Shown piece by piece: positions 1-12,300 of a DNA stretch of 64,000 bases. Numbering within the stretch: the first letter of the stretch is position 1; every line of letters starts with the position of its first letter. A program made the position numbers and the translations under genes. The DNA comes from Asterias amurensis (taxonomy: Eukaryota; Echinodermata; Asteroidea; Forcipulatida; Asteriidae), in contig NC_092657.1 of NCBI RefSeq assembly GCF_032118995.1, positions 3,717,891 through 3,781,890 of the forward strand, read 5' to 3'. The notes beneath the pieces are model-generated. The model was not told where the DNA came from, did no database searches, and worked only from the letters and a program-made list of their open reading frames with translations.

Positions 1-205
1 ATTATGACCTTGGAGCACAGCCAAGATCGAAAGTGTTTGGTTTTTCCCGAGGGAGGAAAACCGGATAGTCTGGAAAACCCTTGTGGCACACCAGAAAACC
101 AATGCACAACTCAACTCACATATGGCCCTGGCCGGGAATCGAACCGGGTCACCTTGGTGAGTGGTGAGCGCTTTACGCACAAGCCAACTATGTCACCCAG
201 TGGGC
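1..205 (-). mobile_element. tRNA-derived SINE, type 1 (cut by the window edge)
   Basis: On the minus strand the head reads GGTTCGATTCCCGG, a typical internal B box, preceded by an A-box-like stretch; the body then continues off the left edge. The same body and head occur at 22803-23135 in the opposite orientation, which shows that this is a dispersed family and not a tRNA gene. Confidence 0.75.
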
Positions 206-295
206 TAAATTGGGTTGAGCCCGCCACTAAAAACAATCAAGCTACAACATTAACCTCACCATGTAACGCCTCATCAAATCCCAAATAACTTGTCT

Positions 296-455
296 CAGGT
301 ATGATACCTCACAGAGGCAACGAATGTGATTGCCTCCATGCCCCCTGGTCACTGCATTGGTGCCCTTGAAATTCTCCAGTAGAAATTGAAAGGGTGCCCT
401 TTACCATGGAGAAAATGCCTTGGTGCCCTTGCCCTTTCAAAAACGAAGCATAGAG
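296..455 (-). mobile_element. MITE family E (about 170 bp, CAGGSCTG ends)
   Basis: Shares the internal wording 'gccttggtgcccttg...tttcaaaaacgaag' with at least six other copies in the window. Family ends are CAGGSCTG on both sides, with a subterminal cggaggcaa/ttgcctccg hairpin. This copy lies downstream of RP2 exon 4. Confidence 0.65.
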
Positions 456-494
456 ATTGTACTTCATCCTTTTGCTAAGCAACTTTTTTCTTAC

Positions 495-3400
495 CTGCAA
501 GTTCCGGGTAGTGATACTGGAAACATCCGAATCGTATCTTGGTAGATGTCTCTATGATTGGCTGGGAGCTGCAGTGAAGATAGACGTCGATTGACTTGCA
601 ATCTCGAGTACGGAACTGCTGGCAGGCGATGACCGCTTTGCAATTCGTACAGTTGCGCAGAAATATGCTGCAAAACAGAACATACATAGTTAAAGAAGAA
701 TTATAAATCGAGTGTTGTGAGAATGGACACACTAAAACAAATCCACCCCCAAGAAAAAAAATATGCATCTGTGATGCCAAAATCAGGCATTTCTCTGAAA
801 TTTTCAAATGTGAATTTTTTTTCACAGGACTTTGTATGGGTAAAGTAAAATAATATTTTCTTTCTCCGATGCAAATAAATTTGTTGTTGCAGTACCTGCT
901 GCTAAAGTATAGGATAACTGCCTGTACACCTGTTACCTGGCAATCTCGACGGTCTAGTAAGACACAGCTCTAGAATGCAAATGTTGTGGGCTCGAATCCC
1001 CAGGATACAGGACTCATGCTTATTGCACTAATACAAACAAACAGGGGCCAATTTCATAGAGCTGCTTTAAAAGCAAAAAATTTGGTTAAGCACGGAAATA
1101 GCTTGCTTATTTTACACATGTTACTGGCCAAAATGTCATGCCATATACATAGCTTGTGACTGGTATTGAGCTATTGTTTACTTAGCATAACAATTGAGTG
1201 GAGTCTTGGCCAGTATTCTGATATTACTAAGCATGGATTATTTTGCTTAAGCAGAATTTTGTGCTTAAGCAGCTCTATGAAATTGGCCCCAGTTGGTAGA
1301 GTGCTGGAACCTTAATGCAGAGGTGACAGGTTCTATAGTCAACTAGATATTTCTCATCCTGCAGCTTTTGACTTACCTTCCTTTTATGGGACCCAGGAAT
1401 ATATTGCAGTCTTGGCACTTGTCGATTGTGATCGTCGCTGAGTGGTCAAAGATGTAGATGTTACAGTTCTGGATAAGAGAAACAAATGAGAGTCTATTAA
1501 AGGCAGTGGACACTATTGGTAATTGTCAAAGACTAGCCTTCACACTTGGGTGTATAATAAGTGAAAAAGTGGTGGCGCCATACAGAAAGTTATCCTTAAT
1601 AGGGACTATGAGAAGAAAAAATATGTGGAGACCAACCTGACAATTCTTAATAATGAACTGCTGGCCGTCCACTTTGCCTGGTACCCGGCCTATTGTCTCC
1701 CCGTTGAGGTCTTCAATTTTGTAGTCTTTCGGGTCTGGACGATCTTTACGGTCCCTGGAAATAACGAACAAGAAACAAAACAAAAAGTCAGTTAGCAGTT
1801 AGCATTATTTATCATCTTCATGTCGGAAGGACTGTCTGCAAATTTTAAGTGTAATAGTGTAAGGGCGCGCCCACTCACAATTTAAAACTTACATAACCAA
1901 TGTTATTTATTTTCAATACACTTTCAAAGTCTTCTTCAAGCCTTGTGATTTATGTTTTAGTTAAGTATGAGGTGCCCCTTCAAAATGTTCCTATAGACTT
2001 CAAGAATTTTATAATGGAACTGCCCTTTGTTTGATGGCCTGGCCTTGCCCTCTCAAAGTTGAAATTCAAGGCTTGAACATTCTTAATTTACACACCTCTG
2101 ATTGAACACAACACCCCAGCAGCTACGTAGTGACATATCCACAGCAACTTCTCAATACACACTGACTGGATTGTCATATACTTGTTTTGGGGTCATGTCC
2201 CATTTTCCACGGAATTGGCCAGCGTATTTTGTTATATTTTGGCGGTGAACGATTTCCCTTGGAGAGCAGAGCAAAATGCTTTGCAAAATGTGTCATTTGC
2301 TACTCAATGTTAGCATTCACTGTGCACAAAATCTGTTCAGTCAAAATGTTTTCCTATATATATATATATATATGCAAAATTGCCAGATGAAATTGTTCCC
2401 TGTAGCCTATGGCATGTATTTTGTTATTGCACTTGTAGAAAAAAGAGGCAATCAGTAAATCAGCTGAGCCATCTCAGCTCTTGATCCTCGCCTTGAAACA
2501 GAAAGACTTTAAGACGATGTCAGGATAAGCAAAACAAATTAGTTTCCTTCTTCATCGACTCCTTGGCATTGTTGATGAGTTGGGTGTGCAAACGTCATGA
2601 GAAAACCAGCAAGATGCAAAAGATCGTGAAGATTGACATTTCGTTGTACACCAAGTTGATCTTCAATTCTTCATGAGAATATTTAGTACCACTCCAAAAT
2701 ATATCCAAACGAAGATGGGCTATACTCTGTTCCATCTCAATTCTTAGCCATCAGCAGAACTCAAAGATAATTTGAAGAAAATACATGTTTCTGCCTGTAC
2801 AAATAGGCCTATAGATGTATGACAACCGAGAGTAGCCAGAGTATTTTTCTTGGCCAATAAAATGAGAACAGACTGAAATGCTGAATACTACTTGTAGCAT
2901 GCTTGTAGTAACAGTACTAATACTGTTCTACAATCTGCGATTCCCTGCCGTCAACCGGCTTCCAAATACATGTATGAGCCTGTACAAATTTGTTTATGAC
3001 AACCGACACGCAGCCGGTGAATCATGTATGTACGTGTAGCCGTACATACAATGAAATCTGCTTTGTAACGCCAGGGTTGTCAAGATTCATTATAAAAGCT
3101 TCTCCACTTCAATGACTCTGCTTTGCTTTGAGAATCTAAATAAATATCCTGCGAGGGACCACTTTCATTGTGTGAGTCATGTGTGGAGACCATGCTTTAA
3201 TCAAATCCCCATTGTTTGACTGTCAACAAAATGTTTGCTTAGAGTTCAATGCAGTAGTCTTGGGTCCAATTTTATAGAGACCTCTGCTTAAAGCATAAAG
3301 TATTGCTTAAAATAGTACAGTACAGTAAATGTTTTTTTTTTTTGCTGCTAAGCAGAAATGAGCAGTTACCAGCCACAAATTGTACATGTGACATGGGCCC

Positions 3401-6400
3401 AATAAGCAGAAATGAGCAGTTACCAGCCACAAATTGTACATGTGACATGGGCCCAATTTCATAGAGTTGCTAAGCACCAAAATTTGCTTAGAATGAAATT
3501 TCTTCCTTCATAAAAACAGGATTATGGACTAAATAACCATTTGTTGCATGTTGCTTGTTACTGGTATTCAGCTGTTGTTTGCTCATCCTGAAAATCACGT
3601 TGAAATTTGGCTGGTTATCCTGTTTTTATCAAGGAAGAAATTTCATGCTTAGCAAATTGGTGTGCTTAGCAGCTTTATGAAATTGGGCCATGGTAGTTTG
3701 GCTGGTTACCTTATTCTGTTTAACATAATTTTGTTGTGATAGGCCTAAGTGTATCCAAGGTCAACTCCTAGACCCAAATGGATGGTTCATAGAGTGGACA
3801 TACATGTAATGAGGAAAACCAACGGTTCATTAGAGATAGTTATTACATGGTGTTACCACAAACCTTCCCATATCGTATTTCCACCATGCAAAGTTTCAAA
3901 TCCTACTTACATGTACATGTAGCTGCCTTCAAGCAGAACTGAAGTATTGGCTTACACTGTAAATGTGTTTTGCTAAGCAGGAATAAGCAGAATACCAGTC
4001 AAAATTGTTTATACATGTGACATGATATTTTGCCTGATAACCTTATTCTGATACTAAGCATTGGTGCGCTGAGCTACTTTTTTTTGTCAGAAGGGCCTAT
4101 TGTACATTGTAATAATCAATTTTATCTTCAAGTACGCGCTAATCCTCCAATCAGATTCCCAGAATGGAGTGGTGATAAAACCTATATTGCACGGTTAATA
4201 TCACTACCATGTGTATTGTGTGTTCTCTGTCACGCGCCAAGTTTGCTTGAAGATAAATACATTATCACATGCGCACTCGTGGAAATACGGAAAATAAAGC
4301 GCGTAGGATATCGACCTCGTTGGATATGGGACGCAGAAGCGCTATATTTTTCCGTATTCCACTCCCGCTTGTGTGATAACTTATAATGTCTTTTTCAAGT
4401 TACATTATTTCATGTGGTCATTTCATTCCGCACCTGAACAAAGAACCCCAAATTAAAGGCAGCAGACACTACTGGTAATTACTCAAAATAGTTATTAGCA
4501 TAAAACCTCACTTGGTAACGGGTAATGGGGAGAGGTTGATTGTATAAAACATTGTGAGAAACGGCTCCCTCTGAAGTGAAGTAGTTTTCGAGAAAGAAGT
4601 AATTTTACATGAATTTGTTTTCCAGACCTCAGATTTAGAATTTGAGGTCTCGAAAGCACACAACTTCGTGTGACAAGGGTGATTTTTCTAACATTATTAT
4701 CTCGCAACTTCGACGACCAATCGAGCTCAAATTTTCACAGGTTTGTTATTTTATGCATATGTTGAGATACACCAAGTGAGAATACTGGTCTTTGACAATT
4801 ACCAATAGTGTCCATTGTCTTTAACATTAAGGAGAAATCCTACCCATGAGGACCCCTCATTTCACCAGTGACAAAAACCATGACCCTGCCTTTATAGAAG
4901 GGGGGGGGGGGAACTGTGCACGTTTCATTTTGAATATAACACATGCATCAAATCAAGAAAGTAGGCAGCACACGTATGTAATTTATGTGTAAACGACAAA
5001 ACCCTATTTAAAGCAATTGAAGCCACTTGCTTACACTGAACCTCATTTCCCGCATCCCATTCTGAGCCAGTTCATGGGAATTTCATTCGAGCAGCAACAG
5101 CTGTTTCTATGGAAACAAAGTAGTTTTTTTCATCAGTGTTCCCTGAAGGGAAATTCGGAACACACCGGCCAGTGTACATGGAGTATTAGGCCAAGTAAAA
5201 AAAAATACCAGATGATCATCCAGGTTTTTCCAAAAAGGGAAGGAAAGCCTTTTTTATTTGTTATTTCTTTTAAAGGTGACCGCCAAGTTAATTCAAATTG
5301 GCCAGCAGTTCTTCAGCTTAAAGTCACCACCTACATTTGTAGTTACAAGTTTAAAAGATTAATGAGTTTATGAAAGTACACAGAAAATGTCTTTTTGGAG
5401 AAAAAATAAAAAAATGATGCGGCCTCAAAAATTGATGAGGTAGGGGACGATCAACTGGTATTTTTTTATATTTGGCCTTTAATGGTGAGAATAACAAGAA
5501 CTGGAACTGACAACTGAAGGGAAATGGCTATTACTGCAGGCTGTCATTTTAAATTTCATGCATGGTCTTTGAATGTCTCTTTTCAAACTGTCCAGTAGTT
5601 CTATGTGTACTAAGGAATATCGTCTTGGGCATAGTGTTAGCCAAAGGGGTGTCTGGGTGTCTTTTTAAAGGTAGTGGACACTATTGACAATCACTCAAAA
5701 TAGTTTTAAGCATAAAATCTTACTTGGTAACCAGTAATGGGGAGCTGATGGTAGTATAACACATTGTGAGAAACGGCTCCCTCAGAAGTAACGTAGTTTT
5801 CGAGAAAGAAATAATTTTCCACGAATTTGATTTCGAGACCTCAGATTTAGAATTGTGAGGTCTCGAAATCAAGCATCTAAACGCACACAACTTCGTGTGA
5901 CAAGGGTGTTTTTTTTTTCATTCATTATTATCTCGCAACTTCGATGACCGATTGAGCTCAAATTTTTACAGGTTTGTTATTTTATGCATATGTTGAGATA
6001 CACCAACTGTGAAGGCTAGTCTTTGACAATTACCAATAGTGTCCACTGCCTTTAACACCCCGTTTTAAATTTGGACACCCTGTTAGTGTGTTGACACCCT
6101 GTTTTATCTGTAATTAGGATAATGAATGTACATGTAGTATTGTAAGTAAACAATTTGGACACCCACTTTTGGGATTTCCAACACATTCAGCAGAGCTGTA
6201 TGCTTCGTTTTTGAAAGGGCAAGGGCACCAAGGCATTTTCTCTTTGGTAAAGGGCACCCTATGACTAAATTGCAAATTTGTACTGGAGCATTTCAAGGGC
6301 ACCAAGGCAGAGACTAGGGGACACGGAGGCAATCGCCTTCGTTGCCTCCGTGAAGTATCAGGCCTGCATTCAGACACCCCTCTCAGGCCTGTATGTTTCG

Positions 6401-8854
6401 TTTTTGAAAGGGCAAGGGCACCAAGGCATTTTCTTCTTGGTAAAGGGCACCCCCAATGAGGAAATTGTGAATTTCTACTGGAGCATTTCAAGTGCACCAA
6501 GGCAAGGCAATCGCCTCCGTTGCCTCCGTGAACTATCAGGCCTGCCCTCTTACAAAATCATTTACACATGTCACACAAAGGACTGCTGCCTCTTTGTGCC
6601 CTAGCTTTGCATTGGTGCCCCTTTGAAATTTAGAAAAATTACCAAAATATTCTATTGGGAAAAGGGCCACGCCTTGTATATAAAACTGGTCCGCTTCAGG
6701 ATTAAAAACCCTTCATGTTACCCATGCAGATTATTTTCAGTCAAAAAGTAACCTTTTCAAGCCATTTTGTTTTTTATTAATGTTTGGACACCCATACATG
6801 CCATAGAAATAAGTTTGAAGCATTTAGCTTTTGTCAAGTTTGTGCCAATAAATGCAATTTACTAAAGCGGATGAAATAAGCCCTATTGTCCCATGTCATG
6901 CCAGTTCTGACAAAGTCTGAGTACAATAATTGGTGCTTGTTTTACAGCTATCTCATCAGGGGGTTGGTTTTACAATCTACATTCCAAAATAGTAATAATT
7001 TGAACTAACAAATACTATGCATTATTAAAATTCCTGCACTGGGATCACAACATGAAGGCCTATTTTGTTCTCACTATCATCCCATGCACATAAGCCAAAC
7101 TGTGTAATCTGGGGCATTCTAAACAATATTATCTTTATGATATTGTGAATTTGATCTGAACTGAACAGAAAAAGTTTGTTTACGTATCAACCCTGATTCA
7201 CACTTATCGGCTCGATCACTGTAGTTTACAAGTGCATGGGGAGAAACATGAGGTGCCCTTTTAGACATGTAAGAAAGGAAAAGAAACGCCTCGCCCAAAA
7301 AGAACAAAGTATGAGTTCTGGGAATATATGTACAGTTGACACATTTTCTGAAATTGATTTCATTTCAAGTTTTACCTGAATTTTGTTGAAGAAAATGTTT
7401 CACTTTTAAATATCTACTGCATGGATCCAATGCAAACTGCACACTTATTTGCTTTTTTTTTTCTGTTGAAATCTGATAATATTTTTAGGCCTGCTACAAA
7501 TTTGACATGAAAATAAATAACCAAGCACGCAGTATACAGTGCTAACACACATAGGTGTATGGGTAAAACCAAAAATTAATATTCTTTATCCCCGATGCAA
7601 ATTTAACATCTATTACAAGCACACAGACTTTGAAAGTGTTTTTGGTGAGGCCAAGACAAGGGCAACACCAGAGGCCATGGGCTCTGTAATTTCGTGCACA
7701 TTTCAATGACTGCTTTTTGGAGCTTCCTCTTGATGAAGAGAATGCAATTGTCCAGGCAGGGGTCCAGGGGGGCGTCCAGGGGGGCAGGGCTGGATTTCAC
7801 ATACTTCCAATAACGTCAAAGCCGGACGGTTACAAGCAGGTTTTTTTTCGCAAAATAGGAATTTTGCCACACAATGACCCGCACGCAGCGCACCGATCAT
7901 TGGGCAAACAAACACAAAGCTCCGCCCACTCAGGTTTATAATGGCAACTTGGGAAATTTGTGACAATTTCGATCCGGGCTCTGGTAAGTTTTTGTCCATT
8001 TTCTTCCAAATATTTCTCAATGGTGTTTTGAGTGTTATGAAAGGATTCCTTAGACATTGAGGATCAAGCTGAAGTTCTTAAAATTTGTATCATGGTTTTC
8101 AAAAGTGGTAAAAATGGGGCAAATCTGGTCTGTTGAAATTGTACATGTTCGACCAAATTCCTGTTTTCTGACAAAACCTGCTTGTAAACCTTTGGCTTCG
8201 CCGTCGGGAAGAGGGTTATGTTATCGCAACTAGATTTCACAAAGCACTTGACTTTAGTCATCTGATTAATAAAAAAATATCTCTGTAATACTTGTGATTT
8301 GTATTGTGACATCAACATCTTGCCTCCATGAAATGGTAGGCCCTAATAATAATGTTGAATTAAGATTAATCTCAAAATTAAGAATAAGATTAATCATGCA
8401 TTTATCATAAAGAAAGTAGCTCTAGTCTTTTGTGACTTTTAAACTTAACAATAAAACTTCTTCATTGTGTCATTGTGAAATTGTGACTGGAGAAACCCAG
8501 GCAGGCCACACCCACCTCCTCGTTCTTTTTACAGATAAATTAATAATTATAAAATAGGCTAAAAAATAAAATCAGCACAACCTAATTCAAAAAGTCATAG
8601 TTTGATTCTTAATAATCCTAGAACCAACAGGTGACTTTCTTCATCCAGTTTTCCCCATCCAGAGTCAATGTTGTCAATTTCTACAAAGAAAAAGCGCCCT
8701 CTATTCTTAGAAATAGGTGATCAAGAAAGGAAAAACCGTGTAAAGTGATCATCATGATTTAAAAAAAAATAAGAATTTCAGTCACTCACCAGCTGTAGAC
8801 TTTCGGTGTTTCTTCCTCTTTCTTGTCCTCGGTTTTGGAACAGGGACAACCCAT
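495..8854 (-). CDS. RP2: RP2 (XRP2), ARL3 GTPase-activating protein, 5' part of the coding region
   Basis: Four coding exons on the minus strand, in reading order: 8854-8790, 1754-1637, 1468-1377 and 667-495. All introns are GT-AG and the phases agree; the last donor (GTAAG at 494-490) shows that the gene continues beyond the left edge. The 149 codons present start with MGCPCSK, a Gly2/Cys3 signal for N-myristoylation and palmitoylation, as in vertebrate RP2. Next come [14 protein letters not shown] and the beta-helical TBCC domain (about residues 30-149+). Arg111 (in QQFRTRDC) and Glu131 (in QPIIE) align with human Arg118 and Glu138, which the family needs for GAP activity on ARL3; both are kept. 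In animals RP2 releases lipidated cargo at the cilium and Golgi. The missing 3' part should hold the rest of TBCC and the NDK-like C-terminal domain. Intron 1 is about 7 kb and full of repeats. Identification is by remembered family sequence. Confidence 0.96.
1045..1290. mobile_element. Palindromic MITE, family F2 (GGGGCCAATTTCATAGAG ends)
   Basis: Perfectly opposed ends: GGGGCCAATTTCATAGAGCT at the left and AGCTCTATGAAATTGGCCCC at the right, with internal 'gcttaagca' motifs. It is in RP2 intron 3. Confidence 0.75.
1501..1600. mobile_element. Truncated TTAA-MITE family A
   Basis: Starts with the family A end AAAGGCAGTGGACACTATTGG and runs through the subterminal part of the opposite end before losing similarity about 40 bp short of RP2 exon 2. 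Confidence 0.6.
3258..3690. mobile_element. Palindromic MITE, family F2, with an internal tandem duplication
   Basis: Contains opposed 'ggcccaatttcatagag' and 'ctatgaaattgggcc' arms around 3450-3690 and a degraded left part. A 54-bp block is repeated exactly once (3351-3404 and 3405-3458, one mismatch). Confidence 0.6.
4116..4385 (+). repeat. Dispersed repeat with inverted copy at 43215-43480
   Basis: Carries 'cttcaagtacgcgctaatcc', 'agaatggagtggtgataaaa' and 'ggatatgggacgcagaagcg'. The same blocks occur in reverse order and orientation at 43215-43480, and the first two again near 56010-56065. Probably a non-autonomous transposon; its ends were not resolved. Confidence 0.6.
4457..4820. mobile_element. 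TTAA-MITE family A, full length
   Basis: About 364 bp, flanked by TTAA at 4453-4456 and 4821-4824. Ends AGGCAGCAGACACTA...ATAGTGTCCATTGTCT are inverted. A central palindrome around 'gacctcagatttagaatttg' is shared by all copies. Confidence 0.85.
5669..6051. mobile_element. TTAA-MITE family A, full length
   Basis: Flanked by TTAA (5665-5668, 6052-6055). Ends AGGTAGTGGACACTATTG and CAATAGTGTCCACTGCCT are inverted. The same central palindrome is present. Located in RP2 intron 1. Confidence 0.88.
6191..6366 (+). mobile_element. MITE family E, first of a tandem pair
   Basis: Runs from the CAGAGCTGTATGCTTCG end to ...GAAGTATCAGGCCTG. A second, slightly shorter copy follows after 17 bp in the same orientation. 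Confidence 0.7.
6384..6544 (+). mobile_element. MITE family E, second of a tandem pair
   Basis: CAGGCCTGTATGTTTCG start and ACTATCAGGCCTG end, with the same interior as the preceding copy. Confidence 0.7.
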
Positions 8855-10279
8855 TTCGACCTTAACTACTTCCACAACTTCTAACTAAGCAAAAAGGAAA
8901 TCGGTCAACGAAAAATGAAGAAATTTGATGTTTTCCTTTTTTTGACAGTAGTCGAAAACGATAAAGTAGCGTCTTTTTCCAAGGGCACCATCAACAACAT
9001 TAATTACGTCTGGTACCCCGTCGTCGTCATATTTCAACAGACATGATATTCAGGGGACCAGGTTAAACAAATTATATGGCACATACCATTTTAATTGAGG
9101 GTATAATATTTATTATTCCTAAATTTTATTTGGATAACAAATTATTTTTCACACTAGAAAACAAGCCAAATTTACTTCATAATAATCAATTAAGATTATT
9201 TATTACAAATAATAAAAATTTTTAAATATTCTTTCAAGAACATTTACCAACAAATTAAATATTATATTCCACATTTTCTGTCAAAAAAATGAAATATCCC
9301 GATGGTGATGTAGTTTTTACACGGGTACTCGGCCACTCGTCATGATGTACGTTATACAATGAAAAGGGGTTTGGTGACCAGGGAAAGTGGGAGCCGTATG
9401 TTTACATCATGAAAAGAAATTCATTTCGTGCAGCAAAGTGAAAGAGGAACTAGTGCATGTATGATGATGATTTGAAAGGTAAATATTGCAATAAAATTAC
9501 TCATTTTCTCACATATTTTGTCCCCGTTTATGACACAGAAAGGAATGTTGTCATCCTTGTTTATCAGGTTATAATTCGGATGGAAACCAGAAAGTGGCAG
9601 CTTGTGCATTTTTATGTTTGTAAATCTTTTATTTTTGTAAATCTGTTTTTTTGTCGTCACGTGAATTTGGTTTCAGTTCAGCAGTGTGGTTTTACTTTAA
9701 CATAAGCTTTTGTTTTACATTATTAAAATCTTGATTACAGGGCTTGATTTTTTGTTGGGGGAGAGCTACTTACAATACCACAGTAGCTAAAAATTGTTAG
9801 CTGGGTCAGAGTTGTTTTTACAAGACGAAACAGAATCAAAATGAGACACAAAATCTTCCTGACAATGACATGCCTTCGGGACATTGCAATTGCCTTTTTA
9901 TGCAATTATTTTAATTTATTAACTGAATTGTTTTTGTTTGAGCATGTTAAACTAGGAAGTAAATAGTATAACCAGCAAACTCACGAGTACTATTTGTAAA
10001 CAACTTTTGACTTTTGGGAGGAGTGTTGGCTCTTTGCCCTGAAGTGAAAAGAGTTGTTGTGGATCGTCTTGACATTTCAACCTGCTCCTCTTTGCGAGAA
10101 TGCTGGACAGTGATGATGAGGCTTATTTAAGGTAATAGAGTTGGAATGATGCACATTTAGATGGGAAGTACATGTGTCCAACCTGTTTTAGACTGGTGGT
10201 GCATGGGACTTGACTGCTGGCTGGATGTGTGCCGGCGCGGAGTAAGTTGCGATAACGTAACCCTCCTCCCTCCGGCTCA

Positions 10280-10400
10280 CCGGGCTGTATGCTTCGTTTT
10301 TGAAAGGGCAAGGGCACCATGGCATTTCAAGGGCACCAAGGCAATGGCAAGGGGAAACGGAGGCAATCGCCTCCATTGCCTCCGTGAAGTATCAGGCCTG
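10280..10400 (+). mobile_element. MITE family E with internal deletion, nested in another palindrome
   Basis: Flanked by the 6-bp direct repeat GGCTCA (10274-10279 and 10401-10406). It sits inside a second inverted repeat whose arms are 'ttgcgataacgtaaccctcc' (left, about 10247) and 'ggagggttgttatcgcaa' (right, about 10418-10436). Confidence 0.72.
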
Positions 10401-10763
10401 GGCTCAGCTGTCGGGAGGAGGGTTGTTATCGCAACTACGCAGGAGTATGTCACTTTGTCAGTGTTGTGGCGAGCTGTTGCTGAAAAGGTGGGCTTGACTT
10501 GAGTAGTGAACAGATGTCGATGATAAACTTGAAGAACCCTATCTACTGCTGTCCTGACTCTGCGTTGGTGCCAGAACTGGACCTCTGGACAAGTTTGGCC
10601 ACTTTCAGTTGCTGAATCCTGTTTTTATTCATGTTTGATGGTGACAGATTTGTCCTTGTCTACCTTGTGATTTAGCTTACAGCAATCGGTCTCCCCAAAC
10701 ACCAGCCTTGTCTTGTGTGTCTTGCTTACAAGTCTGTGTGTGTTTGTTGCTGAGACATGAACC

Positions 10764-10945
10764 CAGGCCTGTATGCTTCGTTTTTGAAAATGCAAGGGCA
10801 CCAAGGCATTTTCTCTTTGGTAAAGGGCACCCTATGAGGACATAGTAAGTTTCTAACAGAGCATTTCAAAGGCACCAAGGCAATGACCAGGGGGCATCGA
10901 GGCAATCGCCTACATGTACGTTGCCTCCGTGGAGTAGCAGGCCTG
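10764..10945 (+). mobile_element. MITE family E, full length
   Basis: CAGGCCTGTATGCTTCG...GTAGCAGGCCTG, with an imperfect flanking repeat (GAACC). Confidence 0.72.
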
Positions 10946-11120
10946 ACGAACCTGTTTGGTACTACATGTTATGTGGAAGGTCTTGACTTGAGCTTGGCCG
11001 ATTTTGAAGATCCGTTCGAGCTTGTGTGATGAATAAAAGGGAGATCTTGCGATCACGCTCATGGCTGTTTGCTGTATCTTATAGCAAAAAATTTCTTAAA
11101 TGTTTACAAGGGACACCATG

Positions 11121-11152
11121 TACATGAACATGTACATGTACATGTTCATGTA
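11121..11152. repeat. 32-bp perfect palindrome built on TACATGTA
   Basis: Reads identically on both strands; it consists of alternating acatg/catgt units. The octamer TACATGTA recurs all through the window. Confidence 0.8.
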
Positions 11153-11555
11153 TTTTGGAAATAAAGGCCTAGAAACCTGCACACAAAAGAACTTATTACG
11201 CACAAATTTTATTTCACACTTAAAACTAGGTAAAAGTGTGCAATTTTCAGAAACTTTGTCAAGGAATGTACATGTAAGCAAAATACATAATGAATTTTTG
11301 ATAGCTAAATTGGAAGTACATTTAATTGTCATTACGCCAGCAACAATGCTTAATACATGTAGCAGGATGTGTAAATACTGTTGTGCAAAATTACTAAAAT
11401 TTATAGACCTGCATGTAATGTGACAATCTTCAGACAGGGAAAACTCCGGTGAAGTACAATGTAGACCCTTTGTATTTTTGAGAAAAATATCCACTCGGGA
11501 CTTGTGCAAGACAAAAAGGATGTGCTGCTACTAGCCCACCTTGTTGAGCCGTTAA

Positions 11556-11937
11556 AGGAACACGTTGCCTTGGATCGGACGAGTTGGTCAAAACAAAAGC
11601 GTTTTTAACCGTTTTTTATATAATGCATATGGTTGAAAAGATGTTTTAAAAGTAGCATACAATGATCCACACAAGTTTGCCTCGAAATTGCGTGGTTTTC
11701 CTTCTACTGTGCGAACTATCACCGTCGGCCATTTATGGGAGTCAAAATTTTGACCCCCATAAATGGCCGACGTGTTAGTCGACGAGGTAAAAGGAAAACC
11801 ACGCAATTTCGAGGCATGTTTGTGTGGATCATTGTATTCTACTTTTACAACATCTTTCTACCCATATGCATTTTATAAAAAACGGTTACAAACGTTTTTC
11901 AAAGACCAACTCGACCGATCCAAGGCAACGTGTTCCT
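11556..11937. mobile_element. TTAA-MITE family B, near-perfect full-length foldback
   Basis: About 382 bp, flanked by TTAA at 11552-11555 and 11938-11941. The two halves are almost complete inverted copies: AGGAACACGTTGCCTTGGAT at one end, ATCCAAGGCAACGTGTTCCT at the other, meeting at 'ggccatttatggg.../...cccataaatggcc'. Confidence 0.9.
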
Positions 11938-11939
11938 TT

Positions 11940-12300
11940 AATGGCTTCGCTTTTAACATCGGTCTCATCACTATCGCCATTACATGTAATGGCAGTGATG
12001 AGACCAATGTTAAAAGCGGAGTAATGGCGACAGTGATGAGACCGATGTTAAAAGCGGAGCAATGGTGACAGCAGGCCTGATACTTCACGGAGGCAACGGA
12101 GGCAATTGCCTCCATTGCCCCTTGTCATTGCCTTGGTGCCTTTGAAACGCTCCAGTAGAAATTTACAATTTCCTCATAGGGTGCCCTTTGCCAAAGAGAC
12201 AATGCCTTGGTGCCCTTGCCCTTTCAAAAACGAAGCATACAGCCCTGGACAGTGATGAGACCAATGTTAAAAGCGGGGCATTAACAGCTCAACGAGGTGG
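11940..12300. repeat. Short tandem/inverted repeat split by a MITE
   Basis: Units of about 38 bp ('agtgatgagaccgatgttaa...gcgg') occur about three times on the plus strand and once inverted before 12072. The array resumes at 12248 after a family E insertion. Confidence 0.7.
12072..12247 (-). mobile_element. MITE family E inserted in the tandem repeat
   Basis: CAGGCCTGATACTTCACGG...CGAAGCATACAGCCCTG. The 5 bp GACAG flank both sides. Confidence 0.75.

Noticed and set aside
4-288. 94-codon frame at the left edge
   Set aside because: It covers the type 1 SINE, whose copy at 22803 has no corresponding frame.
7830-8057. 75-codon frame on the minus strand in RP2 intron 1 as an extra RP2 exon or gene
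   Set aside because: Phases of RP2 exons 1 and 2 join directly to give YSWDRK, as in the family. The frame resembles no protein I know, and its 3' half includes sequence also seen in nearby repeats.
11096-11509. 137-codon minus-strand frame
   Set aside because: It runs through the TACATGTA palindrome and low-complexity sequence, with no domain or splice context.
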